Shown: positions 42,831-53,110 of the stretch, piece after piece | Position numbering within the stretch: position 1 is the stretch's first letter | Layout: the number at the start of each line of letters is the position of its first letter | NCBI GenBank assembly: GCA_001792895.1 | Contig: MARA01000011.1 | Coordinates: 992,001 to 1,056,000 of the forward strand | DNA from: Lentinus brumalis | Lineage: Eukaryota; Basidiomycota; Agaricomycetes; Polyporales; Polyporaceae | Length of the DNA stretch: 64,000 nt | Direction of reading: 5' to 3' | Position numbers and translations under genes: made by a program | Notes under the pieces: generated by a model | What the model saw: the letters and a program-made list of their open reading frames with translations, nothing else | The model's database searches: none | What the model was told of the DNA's origin: nothing

Positions 42831-44921
42831 TAATGGATCAGCAACTTCAAGGCTCTGTGGGCCCGCTTGGAGCAGTCTCCATCCCTTTCCCTGGAGATAC
42901 AGATCTCTTCAATGCATCCATGGAGAACACCTCAATTCCGGAGAACGCCTCAAATCCCGAAAACACCCCAATTCCAACTGCGCGCTCTCAAAGGTACCAA
43001 CGGCGAGCACAGAGACAGCCCCAAGGACATGCAGTCCGAGCTCCCATCGCCCGGCCAGTCCGCCCCGCGATTGTTCATACTCCCGCAGAGAGCGAATCGC
43101 AGAGCACCCGTGAGTCATCAACCGCACAATTATTCCCTGGCCTTTCTCATCATTCCTGCAAGTCAACCCTCCTTCCGCAGATATATCTCCTCATAGCAGC
43201 GAAGGTCAGCCACCGGCAAATTCTCCCCAGCGACCTAGCAATCCACGCACATCATGTACGCATAGACCAGCTTATATATGCATGTCCTTGACCAGATCTG
43301 ACCTGTGCCACTACTAGTCGTTGATTCGACAACCACCGTACCTCCCAATTCTGATGGCGCACCGTCCCTGCGCCCGCGCAGTGCGTCCGGCGGCTTGAAC
43401 CAGGGTTGCGACGTTCTTCTGCATGCCTCAGAGGCCTCCATTCAGCCCGACTCGTTCAGCATCAACATCGAGAGGGACAATGATGCATCTCAGTGTGCGT
43501 GGTAGACCTATAGGTGTCATGTGTGTACGTCTTAACCAGTGATATTCTCAGTATCCAGGCCGCAAACTCCCTCGCTGCTAGAGCTTTCTCCCCCTGGAAT
43601 CCGCAGTTGTGAGGTCCCTGCGGCCCCGATCACCTCGCTCATGGGCGGGACACGCGCACCCATGCACGCCCCCGAGCAGGGTTCTTCTGACAGCTTCAAC
43701 ACCCCCGTCCCGAGCCTGGCGACCGCACCTGATGTTGAGCAGGAGTCCGCATCCTTGGACAGCCCACAACCACGGGACATGCGCACACTGGCGGAGGCAG
43801 TTCGAGCGTACGTCAACGCGCGCAGACCCATCTTTCAACCGGTACCCTATGATCTTGCGCTTATGCACCAGCGCGCTGTTCGCGACCAGGTGAGCATACT
43901 CTCAGTCCTTCGCAAGCACTCTCTCATTTGATGTGACCTAGCTGGCTAGGCAGGACCACGCCAATGCATGGTCCGCCCCGAGCTTCTTCGTGGACCCGCC
44001 CGGCGCGCCCTCCGTAGCTCGTGTCGCTAGCGTGGCAGGGGAACCCTCACGTTACCTTGCCTCCACTCCCGCCTCAGTGGGACCCCCATCCTCCGTCCCA
44101 TGGAGAAGCAGCATACCACGCACGATAGAGTCCAGTGATGATGAGTTTGACTCCTTTCGCGACTTCGGTTTGTAAACCCCACTTTGCTCCAGAGGTATGC
44201 CACTGACTTCAATGCACAAACAGCGGACGGCCACTCCTCCCTGGTCTCCCCTGTCGAAGAAGAGCTTGAGGACGACATCTGCTCCAACGACGGTCAGGAC
44301 CGGGGACCGAAGCCTCTCCCGACGGTTGACCCGCTCATTGTGGAATATATATGCGCCCGCTTCCCCGAGCGCGTGCGCACCGCACGCGCTCTCAGCAGCA
44401 AGCCACCGCCATACGGAGTTGCATACCGGGACGTCCTCCGCTTGCGGTGCATCGGCGGTGCGCTGGCAGACTTGGGGATGGGCACCGGTAAACCAGATTG
44501 TAAGCTCGTCACTGTCCAGGTGGATAGCGAGGACGTTCATATTCGTCCGGACAACGTTATGATCGTTTTGGGCATGCGTCCCTCAACGTATCGCTCTGTT
44601 CGGTCACGCCTGGAGAAGGTCCAAGCCGTGTACACGTGGTTGGGCCAGAACAAACGTGTATGGCAAGTCGATGCTCCTCCGCACTCTCTACCAAGCATCG
44701 AGTATCGGGCCTACAATGCGATGAACGCTTTATTTGGGCCTAATCCCTTGCCGAACCGTCGTATCATTCCCCTGGAGCCCCACCCAGCAGGCGTTCATGA
44801 CGCTCTCTGGGAACCATGTGCGACATTCACGTTCTGGGCCGACGCGGTGGTGAAGCGGTATGGGTTGGAGAAGACGATCAGCCTTCCTGTCTCCCCGGAC
44901 TTCTACGATCGCCCTATGTAG
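42831..44921 (+). CDS. Long Pro/Ser-rich unknown protein of the giant element
   Basis: I recognise no family. About six exons; approximate segments 42831-43110, 43180-43257, 43319-43493, 43552-43890, 43942-44170 and 44222-44921. The N-terminus is rich in Pro, Asn and Ser (ENTSIPENASNPENTPIP). The middle has LAEAVRAYVNARRPIFQPVP. The C-terminal ~230 residues look folded: LIVEYICARFPERVRTARAL, DVLRLRCIGGALADLGMG, GMRPSTYRSVRSRLEKVQA and FWADAVVKRYGLEKTISLP. Stop at 44919. It lies on the same strand after the Zn-cluster gene, and the two could be one transcription unit. Splice sites are not all certain. Confidence 0.5.
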
Positions 44922-45063
44922 AGGCTTCCATGTAAACCATTGTATATGCTTAACATGCATCGCTCGTTGGTGATCAGTTCTTGAGCGGCGGGCAGTTACA
45001 ATCGGCCAGGTGCACCTTGTAAGTAGGGTTCAAGGAATGCTATTACGCGGCTCTTAGGCTCCT

Positions 45064-46060
45064 CGGTTACATGTTGTCAAGTCGCGCTTCAACAGCTGCG
45101 CGCATGTACATTACGTTGAATATCACAGAGAGCAGGTTGGAGGTAACCTCGCCCGAAGCAAGTTCGTAGAGCGTATCGACAAATTCGTCCCCCTCCGCCA
45201 CCCAGTCCCTCATCTCCGCCATCCAGGAAGTTCGGGTCTGCACATCAGCATGCTGAGCCTTCTGCATATTCTTGTCGAGACTGCGCTGATACTTCACGAA
45301 GTCTTCCGTGTACCCCCAGTCCAGCAAGGCCTCGTTCAGCGCGACAGTGCGCGCGAACTTCTCAGAGTTGTGAATGTTGGGCACTGGGACAGGACCGGTC
45401 CTGTGATCCAGTCAGTATGCATGATTGCCGCCTCGAAGCCTTATACAAACGACTCACCGGCTGTCATCCTTTTTCAATGTGGTCGTGTATGAGCGCGGCG
45501 ACCGCTTGCTATCCTTCAGGAGCCCTGCCGCCTCTTGGCACCTAGAGCGGGACTGGGACGGGGTACCTTGGTTGCTAGAGGTTGCTTGGTCAGGCCCGGG
45601 CGCATTGGCATTTCGACGTTCGAGGGACATTGCAACACGCGTCGTGTCGGCTTCGGCTGCAGACATCGAGGCGGCCATGCCAGGGGTGGCAGCGCTGCTG
45701 ATAGCGCCTGAGCACTGAGCTCTGGAATGTTTCGGACTGAATCACACTCACAGTTTGCGCCGCAGATAATGCCTGCGATTACGGTCCCGGCGGAGACGCT
45801 TCCGCCGCTCCTGCTGAGTCTCTGCCCTTTCACTGTCATGAGGTGACTGCTGGGTGGCACCGACAGGATACATAGGAGGAGTCTCCGCAGTGGGTACTCG
45901 GCTGCCAATACCAGGTGAGGCTTTCTCGGGAGATAGGCAGACGAAGGAAAACTTACAGCTTGCGCCTCACATAATATCTGCGATTGCGCTCCTGGCGGAG
46001 ACACTTCTGCCTCTTGCCGTCGTTTGCGCTATACGTGTCGGTGGTATGGCACGTAGGGTT
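45064..46060 (-). CDS. Small basic/helical protein, paralogue of the KDZ one
   Basis: Uncharacterised. Minus strand. Two exons carry tandem copies of a basic motif: KCLRQERNRRYYVRRKL near 45960-46010 and KRLRRDRNRRHYLRRKL near 45750-45810. The last exon (45384-45067) is helical: VALNEALLDWGYTEDFVK, WMAEMRDWVAEGDEFVD, then ELASGEV. It matches 20764-21160 in the KDZ element by layout and residues (ALKAWGF against ALLDWGY; WVVEGD against WVAEGD). Stop at 45067-45069. The 5' end above 46060 is not resolved. The double basic motif suggests nucleic-acid binding. Confidence 0.58.
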
Positions 46061-46099
46061 TGTGCCCATGCCGGGAGAGTAGAGATAACAGAGGTATAA

Positions 46100-46518
46100 G
46101 GCAAGAAGGGACGACGAACAAGCCCAGCACGGCTTAAGGCGTCTTGGAACAAGACGCTCGAAACGTCTTACTCGTGTGTCTGAATCTTGCCTACTCCTTG
46201 TCCCTACTTAATACTTGTGAGCTTCCTGTCTCCTTTCAGCCACTCTCTCAAAAGATAGATCTCTTACAACTTTGGCCAACTCACATGTACTTAATGCGGG
46301 AAGATACCCTTTAGAGGTGAACCATGCTGCGAACGCGCGCAACTGAATCATATCTGTGCACATTCTGTACACCGCACTGCCGTACTTGTATTGATTCCTC
46401 TGCTGTTCTCCATGCAACGTTGACCAGTCTCTTTATATATAACATGTCTTGAAACTACATCGAGAAAGGTGCGATACATTGTACACTACGCATTACATAT
46501 AATTACATATAGAACGGT
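46100..46518. other. Intergenic, no gene seen
   Basis: Separates the convergently placed 3' end of the dioxygenase gene from the small helical gene. It contains GTCTTGGAACAAGAC-type short palindromes near 46140 and the word CGTCTTAC at 46165; GTAAGAC/CGTCTTAC words also occur near 23150-23215 in the KDZ element. Confidence 0.4.
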
Positions 46519-47981
46519 CTAGTCGCTGAACGCAGCGGAGCGACTAGTCTTACATTTGAGCTTAGCCTGAGCCCAGAGCGAGCGATGCGTGAAGTGTACA
46601 AGCAGATGGCGTTCTCCAAAGTCCCAGTCGACCGCCTCGTGAAGGAGGTCCTGTCCGCGGATGGCGACCACATCTCCCGGGCGCAGAACCACTTCCGTGC
46701 GCAGCTGCTTGAACTTGAGGCGACATGATCCGAATGTACCAAAGTAGATGATGATCGCCCATGCCCAGTGGGGGTCTTGATTGTCCCAGTGCGCCTTGGA
46801 GAATCTGTTGAACTGGATCTCGCGACCCTCAAAGAAGAGCTGGGGATCGGCGAGGCGGGACAGGGCCCGGGAGCTGGCGAAGTTGTCGAGCCGCCATTTG
46901 TAGAGCTGGTCCAGCGACTTGTACTGCTTGGGGTCGATCGCCTTGAGCAGCGACATCACGTACGAATTGACCACGTCCAACTTCTCCAGCAGCTCGCATG
47001 CTGCGTTGAAGGTCAGGCGGGTGCGAAGGACGTCCGCGCACACGCCTGGCTCGTCATGCTGACCGGATCGCTCTGATGAGCGCACGGCGTGTATGCAATG
47101 CGGGTAGGAGGACGAACCGGATGCCCGATCGCATGCCATGCCAAGACGATGCGAGTGGTGCCCACCAGGTCACCGGCTTCCTTGTAACCGCCTTTCTTGT
47201 CATTAGAGACCGACTTCGAAGGGGTGCAGACGTTTCCCCACTGCCTCGCCGCCTCCATAAGCTCAGTCTGAACCGGGACTGTATGTCAGTCCATGTGGGT
47301 GGTGGTTTGTGTACGCGAAGAGTACCCACCAGACTCTTGCCATGAATCCCGCCTGGCAGATGATAGAATAGGTCGTAGTCGTCGACGCTCGTGAGGCGAG
47401 TTTGCTTGTCGCCGTTCAGGACGGTGATCGGCCCGTCAGGCTCAATCTCCACGACATTCTCCGGGCGACCATGCGGCGTGTTTACCGCTGCGGACAGCGA
47501 GAAGACCTTCAGGGGAACTGTGCGCAAGCATCAGAGCGCCGTACAGGAATATGACATACATAACATGGACTCACCGGTGCCGGCATGGCTCTGCGCCTTG
47601 CGAGCATCCGCTAGAGCATGTCGCTCAGCACCCTTGCAGATGGAGCGTCGCTGGGCTGTTGGGGTGCGGTGCCCCCATGTGTTGCGGCCCCTATAAAATT
47701 CCAGTTAGCAAGCATATATTTGACCACGTGAAACACACTCACTCGGCGTCCGATAGGTCGCTAACCGTGTCCAGGTCAACATGGAGGTCCAACGTGCGCT
47801 CGTGCCTCTCAAGATCTATGGTTGTCGGCTGGAAATCCACCCATTTCTTGCGGGCGGAACGCCTTGGGGCCGCGGAAACGACGGGAGGTTGGACGGCCGC
47901 ACGCCGCGAGTCGGCCGTCTGAGACCTGGTTTGGGGCCGCACAAGTGCATCCGTGCGCTGAGGCGGCATCGCTAATGACAT
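46519..47981 (-). CDS. TET/JBP-type 2OG-Fe(II) dioxygenase
   Basis: Predicted nuclear 2-oxoglutarate/iron dioxygenase of the TET/JBP class, which oxidises 5-methylcytosine (TET) or thymine (JBP) in DNA; basidiomycetes have expansions of these tied to transposons. Minus-strand exons: 47981-47743, 47693-47577, 47521 to about 47332, 47269 to about 47131, and about 47071-46519. The N-terminus is basic (RRSARKKWVDF; WGHRTPTAQRRSICK). Iron ligands: HWD at 46783-46791 in FSKAHWDNQDPHW, and the distal His in LLHEAVDWDFGER. An Arg ten residues later fits the 2-oxoglutarate salt bridge, followed by FTHRSLW, typical of this class. The jelly-roll strands VVLRPGDVVAIRG lie between. The frame is intact. 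It could instead be another DNA/RNA dioxygenase of the same fold. Confidence 0.78.
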
Positions 47982-48093
47982 TCAGTCAGTGCGTGTAGCA
48001 TGATACTTAGTCCATTACAGTGCTCACCAACAAAGGGTAGGGACGAACGCAACGAGGAGCGTAGAGGCGGGGGCGCGTTGGTGGTTTGAGAGA

Positions 48094-49275
48094 GATAAGC
48101 GAAACGCGGGGGCGGGGGAGTGCCCCTCCCCTCCCACTGAGCGTTTGAGGCTCCGCTCGGCACTCTCCGGATAACGCTATCTCATGGGACGACCACGCTT
48201 TCTCTCTCCTTCAACCTCTCCTCCCCTCTGACTCTGCTGCACTTCCAGTCAGTCCCCTCCTTCCGGCATACGTGCAAGTCTCCTCAACGTACTATCCGGG
48301 CGCGAAGGTGGCGAGGGCACGAACGTCGGATGCGTAAGTAAGTTTTTTTTTGCCCTCTCATCCCAACCACCCCACTCGGGCGAAACACCCAAGCCTCCCC
48401 CACATCTCATGCCCGGACTCCATCGCTGTTCCAGCGAGGAGCTCCGAGGCTGTCGCCGCGTCGTGCTCGAGAGCGCGTTGTTCCAACGCCCTCGACTCAC
48501 GGCCGGCAACTCGAGTTTGGTTCGGACTTCGTCGCTGTTCCAGCGAGGAGTTTTGAGCCTGTCGCCGCGTCACTCGAGGTGGCCCGGACTTCATCGCTGT
48601 TCCAGCGAGGAGCTCCGAGGCTGTCGCCGCGTCGTGCTCGAGAGCGCGTTGTTCCAACGCCCTCGACTCACGGCCGGCGACTCGAGTTTGGTTCGGACTT
48701 CGTCGCTGTTCCAGCGAGGAGTTTTGAGCCTGTCGCCGCGTCACTCGAGGTGGCCCGGACTTCATCGCTGTTCCAGCGAGGAGCTCCGAGGCTGTCGCCG
48801 CGTCGTGCTCGAGAGCGCGTTGTTCCAACGCCCTCGACTCACGGCCGGCGACTCGAGTTTGGTTCGGACTTCGTCGCTGTTCCAGCGAGGAGTTTTGAGC
48901 CTGTCGCCGCGTCACTCGAGGTGGCCCGGACTTCATCGCTGTTCCAGCGAGGAGCTCCGAGGCTGTCGCCGCGTCGTGCTCGAGAGCGCGTTGTTCCAAC
49001 GCCCTCGACTCACGGCCGGCGACTCGAGATTGGTTCGCACTTTGTCGCTGTTCCAGCGAGGAGTGTCGAGCCTGTCACCGTGTCGTGCTTGAGCCTGCAG
49101 CCTCGAGGTGCGCCAGACTGCATCGCTGATCCAGCCAGCAGCTCGTAGCCTCATCGCCTCATTGCCGCGTCATCTTCGACGTCGAAGCCCGATGCGCTAT
49201 CGCAGGTACGTGATGGTTGTGTGGCAGCAGATGACGCGTAATCACTGACGTACCCGGCTTTCCAGTAGTCCCTGA
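48094..49275 (+). repeat. Minisatellite module, copy 1 (broken gene start)
   Basis: Diverged copy of 52040-53110. Both begin with a block around CCCTCCCACTGAGCGTTTGAGGCTCC, pass through TCTCTCCTTCAACCTCTCC and a T-tract, carry a tandem repeat, and end in a short exon start followed by a GTACGTG intron. Here the start codon position reads GTC (GTCGAAGCCCGATGCGC) where copy 2 has ATG, so the gene start is lost. Confidence 0.8.
48416..49080 (+). repeat. Tandem repeat, ~180 bp unit
   Basis: About 3.7 nearly identical copies of ~180 bp. Each has two half-units that share CGCTGTTCCAGCGAGGAG and TGTCGCCGCGTC. Both strands stay open across the array because the unit length is a multiple of three, so the long frames there are not evidence of genes. 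Confidence 0.92.
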
Positions 49276-49519
49276 AGATGTACCTGTTCGCGATCATCGG
49301 CCGTTCGTCCCCAACAAACCTTCCAGCCTTTGGTGAGCAGTCCTCTTCCGCGTCGTGATTGCGGTGTGCTGTGGCCTGACTGTGTCATAGCGTCCGTCCG
49401 TGTCCCGGGCAACCGTTGCAGGCGTTTCGATGCTGTGCACCGGCCGCCGCCATCTGGGATTGCCCCGCACACGACCGCGCTGGTCCGAGTCACCCTCGAG
49501 CTCCTTGTCTTCTACCACC

Positions 49520-51160
49520 ATGTCCGACGCGCCCCAGAGAAAGCGTGAGTGCCGCAGACCTCGCTGTATGCGCTTGGTGCTTACTTCGCACTCGGATGCC
49601 CGGACGCCCGAACCCTGGGATACTCGATGCTGTTTAACTCTCTAGCCCTACCATTCGTCACGAACGTCGCGGCCGGAGCCATCGCTGGCATCTCTGAGAT
49701 CCTCACATTCTATCCTCTCGGTGAGTCGCACCGTTCCGAGGCGCATACAAGCACACCTGACAGGAGAACACAGATGTCGTCAGTTTCTCGCTTCGCACGT
49801 CGGCCGAACGCCTCTTCATGCGCATAGGGTTCTGAGCGTACCAGGTCAAGACGCGTATGCAGCTCGAGAGAGGGAGGTCTCAGCAGGGTGTGCTAGGGAG
49901 CTTCCGGACCATCATCAAGGAGGAGGGGTGCGTCCGCCGCTAACGCCGCATCCGCTACAGTTCGTCCTCACATCCCCGCATCATGCAGGTTCGGCCGACT
50001 CTACCGCGGTCTCGTACCGCCGCTGCTGATGGAGGCACCGAAGCGTGCGACCAAGTTGTACGTTCCCATTCCGTTCGCGGCTGTATAAGCTGTATGTGAA
50101 TACCCTGCGCCCATAGCGCCGCCAATGACTTCCGGGGCAAGCAGTTCCTCACCCTGACCGGCGAGAAGAAAATGACGCAAAAGATCGCAATTGCAACCGG
50201 CTGCGCGGCCGGTGCAACTGAGAGCTTCGTCGTGGTGCCGTTCGAGCTCGTCAAAATCAAGTGCGTACTCGCGGACTCTAGCAAGAACAGCACCGCTCAC
50301 CTCACTTCAGGCTGCAAGATAAGTCTAGTACGTTTGCTGGACCTATGGATGTCGTCAGACAGGTGGTCAGGAACGATGGTCTGCTTGGTACGTCTCATCT
50401 CAGACTTACCCCGCTATATGCGTCTGAATAACGTACCCAGGTCTGTATGCGGGTATGGAGGCAACAATGTGGAGGTAAGCCTTGAGTTGATGTCGCCGGC
50501 GCACGCTCATGCTTGTTATACAGGCATTTCTGGTGGAACGGAGGTTACTTCGGTTGCATCTTCCAGGTTCGGGCATTACTGCCTAAGCCCGAGGTGAGTT
50601 CTTTGCCTCTGATCGATTCGCATGGGTCGATGAACGAGCGACGTTTTGTATCAGACTAATAAGGCCCGGTTATTGAACGATCTCGCCGCTGGTACAGTTG
50701 GCGGCCTCGTAGGAACTGCCATCAACACACCGTGCGTCCCGCAGTACCGTAGGGTCCACGTATGACTCGTCTCACGATGAAGTTCCAGGTTTGACGTCGT
50801 GAAGTCGCGCATACAGGGCGCGAGCAAGGTCCCCGGCGTCGTTCCGAAGTACAACTGGACGTACCCTGCGTAAGCCATACGGTCCTGATTCTATGACTCG
50901 TGACTCGAACTGACATCTTCCTCCTTCGCAAACAGTTTGGTCACGATCTTCCGGGAAGAGGGCCCTGCGGCGTTGTACAAGGGCTTCGTGCCAAAGGTGC
51001 TCCCACTCGCTCCCGGAGGCGGTGTCCTCCTGCTCGTCGTCGAGTTTACCCTCAACGTCTTCCGCCAAGGTGCGTTCGTCCCTCGTAATCTGCGCTTGTA
51101 ATGTTCTAACGTGCGTGACTGACGAACTTCCTTGTAGCGCTTGGCCCGCCGTACATATAA
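49520..51160 (+). CDS. Mitochondrial 2-oxodicarboxylate carrier, captured and intact
   Basis: Inner-membrane carrier of the SLC25 family; the fungal Odc proteins exchange 2-oxoadipate and 2-oxoglutarate between mitochondrion and cytosol (lysine metabolism). About twelve exons: 49520-49544, 49646-49720, 49774-49778 (five bases), 49845-49927, 49989-50057, 50117-50259, 50311-50387, then further exons to a TAA at 51158-51160. They join without a stop to ~280 residues. All three carrier signatures are present: PLDVVKTRMQ, PFELVKIKLQ and PFDVVKSRIQ. Odc-like stretches are LLMEAPKRATKF, MTQKIAIATGCAAGATE, MEATMWRHFWWNGGYFG and FVPKVLPLAPGGGVLL. It lies wholly inside the giant element between two minisatellite modules, so it looks like captured host cargo. 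No gene symbol given because orthology to ODC1 was not tested. Confidence 0.85.
49774..49778 (+). other. Five-base microexon of the carrier gene
   Basis: ATGTC, preceded by ...CACAG and followed by GTCAGT. It supplies the bases needed to read the conserved PLDVVK signature across two introns (49721-49773 and 49779-49844). Without it the signature and the frame are lost. Confidence 0.7.
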
Positions 51161-51163
51161 GCA

Positions 51164-51606
51164 TGTCAAGCAGAGACATCCTGCGGGCGCGGAGACTCAA
51201 TTCCATGTACCTCGGATCGGACTGCAGGCATACTTACATTCGCACTGACGCAACGTACACCTCCCAGGTCCCGCATCGCTATCGTGTCGTCGTATACCGA
51301 GGCGCAAATCTGCCTTCGGAATCTGAACAATACCGTGAGTTCAAGGACCACACGCTGGACGCGTTCGAGAAGCGCCTGTGTCCGGACGAGTACTGGAAGA
51401 AGGCGTTCCATGCGGCGCCCGATCCGGCGCTGAGGGGGGTCCCGCTGCCCGATGTTGCGCTCTTGCGCGCGCGTGCGGCGATGGTGGCGATCCTGCACGA
51501 GAGCGCGGTCGTTCAGGCGTTGGATGGGCTGAGGTACCGTAAGGGAGAGGAGATTCCGGCGGCGGACGGGGAGCCTCATGCGGCATTTGCGGGGGTTGGG
51601 GTATGA
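51164..51606 (+). pseudogene. Unidentified fragment next to the carrier
   Basis: Open frame directly after the carrier stop. The convincing part is the C-terminal ~110 residues (PHRYRVVVYRGANLPSESEQ, FKDHTLDAFEKRLCPDEYWKK, LLRARAAMVAILHESAVVQALDG), which looks like real protein sequence, perhaps helical, but I recognise no family. The start at 51164 is arbitrary. It may be a second captured gene fragment or the 3' exon of a gene whose 5' part was not carried. Confidence 0.4.
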
Positions 51607-51829
51607 GGGGTCGTGGGTCTGTTCGAGCTGATCGCGATAGGATGGGATGAGGCTGGCAGGTAGGAAAGACTGGCATGGAGGCCGCTTCCAGTAGACACAC
51701 TTCTCGATAGTATCAACCTTCCAGTTGCACAATTGATTGCTCACGCTGTCACACTATCTTATGAGTGCAAGTATGTAGATCTGGGTCCTGTTTAGTGGAC
51801 TTGGAGATATGCCGCCACCCGGTTCCCCT

Positions 51830-52041
51830 CCTCGCCATCTCCTGGCCTTGCCTACAATTCCGAGTTCTCCAACCCTACGCCAGTGGAACGAGAGAAACGC
51901 AGCGACGCGAAGGTCGATTTCGTCCAGAACGACGGCGCGTACATCCCGTTCTCGTACGGGCCGATGAACTGCCCGGGGAAGGGGCTGGCGATGCTCGAGA
52001 TGCGGACGGTCGTGTGCGCGTTGCTGCAGCTGGTAGCGTAA
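51830..52041 (+). pseudogene. Cytochrome P450 heme-binding fragment
   Basis: In one frame from about 51912 the sequence reads VDFVQNDGAYIPFSYGPMNC then PGKGLAMLEMR. This is the P450 cysteine loop (FxxGxxxCxGxxLA) with the heme-ligating Cys, and it is followed by the start of the L helix. It ends at a TAA (52039-52041) where the second minisatellite module begins. The rest of a ~500-residue P450 is missing, so this is a captured fragment. Confidence 0.75.
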
Positions 52042-53110
52042 ATTGCGGGGGCGGGGAGAGCCCCTCCCCTCCCACTGAGCGTTTGAGGCTCCGCTCGGCA
52101 CTCTCCGGATAACGCTATCTCATGGGACGACCACGCTTTCTCTCTCCTTCAACCTCTCCTCCCCCTCTGACTCTGCTGCACTTCCAGTCAGTCCCCTCCT
52201 TCCGGCATACGTGCAAGTCTGGCGCATCAACGTACTTTCGGGGCGCGAAGGTGGTAGGGTACGAACGTCGGATGTGAATGTGAGTTTTTTTTTGACCTCT
52301 CACAAGCTTCCCCCACACATCGTGCCCGGACTCCGTCGCTGTTCCAGCGAGGAGCTCCGAGTCTGTCGCCGTGTCGCGCTCGAGCGTGCGTTGTTCCAAC
52401 GCCCTCGACTCGTGGCCGGCGACTCGAGGTTGGCCCGGACTCCGTCGCTGTTCCAGCGAGGAGCTCCGAGTCTGTCGCCGCGTCGCGCTCGAGCGTGCGT
52501 TGTTCCAACGCCCTCGACTCGTGGCCGGCGACTCGAGGTTGGCCCGGACTCCGTCGCTGTTCCAGCGAGGAGCTCCGAGTCTGTCGCCGTGTCGCGCTCG
52601 AGCGTGCGTTGTTCCAACGCCCTCGACTCGTGGCCGGCGACTCGAGGTTGGCCCGGGCTCCGTCGCTGTTCCAGCGAGGAGCTCTGAGTCTGTCGCCGTG
52701 TCGCGCTCGAGCGTGCGTTGTTCCAACGCCCTCGACTCGTGGCCGGCGACTCGAGGTTGGCCCGGGCTCCGTCGCTGTTCCAGTGAGGAGCTCTGAGTCT
52801 GTCGCCGTGTCGCGCTCGAGCGTGCGTTGTTCCAACGCCCTCGACTCGTGGCCGGCGACTCGAGGTTGGCCCGGGCTCCGTCGCTGTTCCAGCGAGGAGC
52901 TCCGAGTCTGTCGCCGTGTCGCGCTCGAGCCTGCACCAGTGTACCAGACTGCATCGCTGATCCAGCCAGCAGCTCCTAGCCTCAACGCGTCATCGCCGCT
53001 TCATCTTCGACATGGAAGCCCGACGCGCTATCGCAGGTACGTGTTGGGGCGGTTGCAGCAGATGACGCATACTGACTGACGTACCTGACTTTCAAGTAGC
53101 CCCTGAAGAT
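52042..53110 (+). repeat. Minisatellite module, copy 2 (with intact gene start)
   Basis: Same layout as 48094-49275 with independent tandem-repeat structure. It ends in the promoter-proximal part and first exon of the small gene at 53012. The two modules bracket the carrier, the unknown fragment and the P450 fragment. Confidence 0.8.
52325..52935 (+). repeat. Tandem repeat, ~110 bp unit
   Basis: About 5.6 copies of a 109-110 bp unit starting GGACTCCGTCGCTGTTCCAG. It shares the core CGCTGTTCCAG(C/T)GAGGAGCTC and GTTGTTCCAACGCCCTCGAC with the 180 bp array of copy 1 but lacks the second half-unit. Confidence 0.92.

Noticed and set aside
48358..49150. Long open frames on both strands (up to 227 residues)
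   Set aside because: Generated by the 180 bp tandem array, a multiple of three; repeated peptide units differ by strand and frame and match no protein type.
52115..52985. Open frames of up to 279 residues on both strands
   Set aside because: Same reason as above for the 110 bp array; translation of a GC-rich satellite.
48094..53110. Idea that the two ~1.1 kb modules are LTRs of a retroelement
   Set aside because: They lack TG...CA ends, a primer-binding site or gag/pol between them; the interior holds intron-bearing host genes instead.
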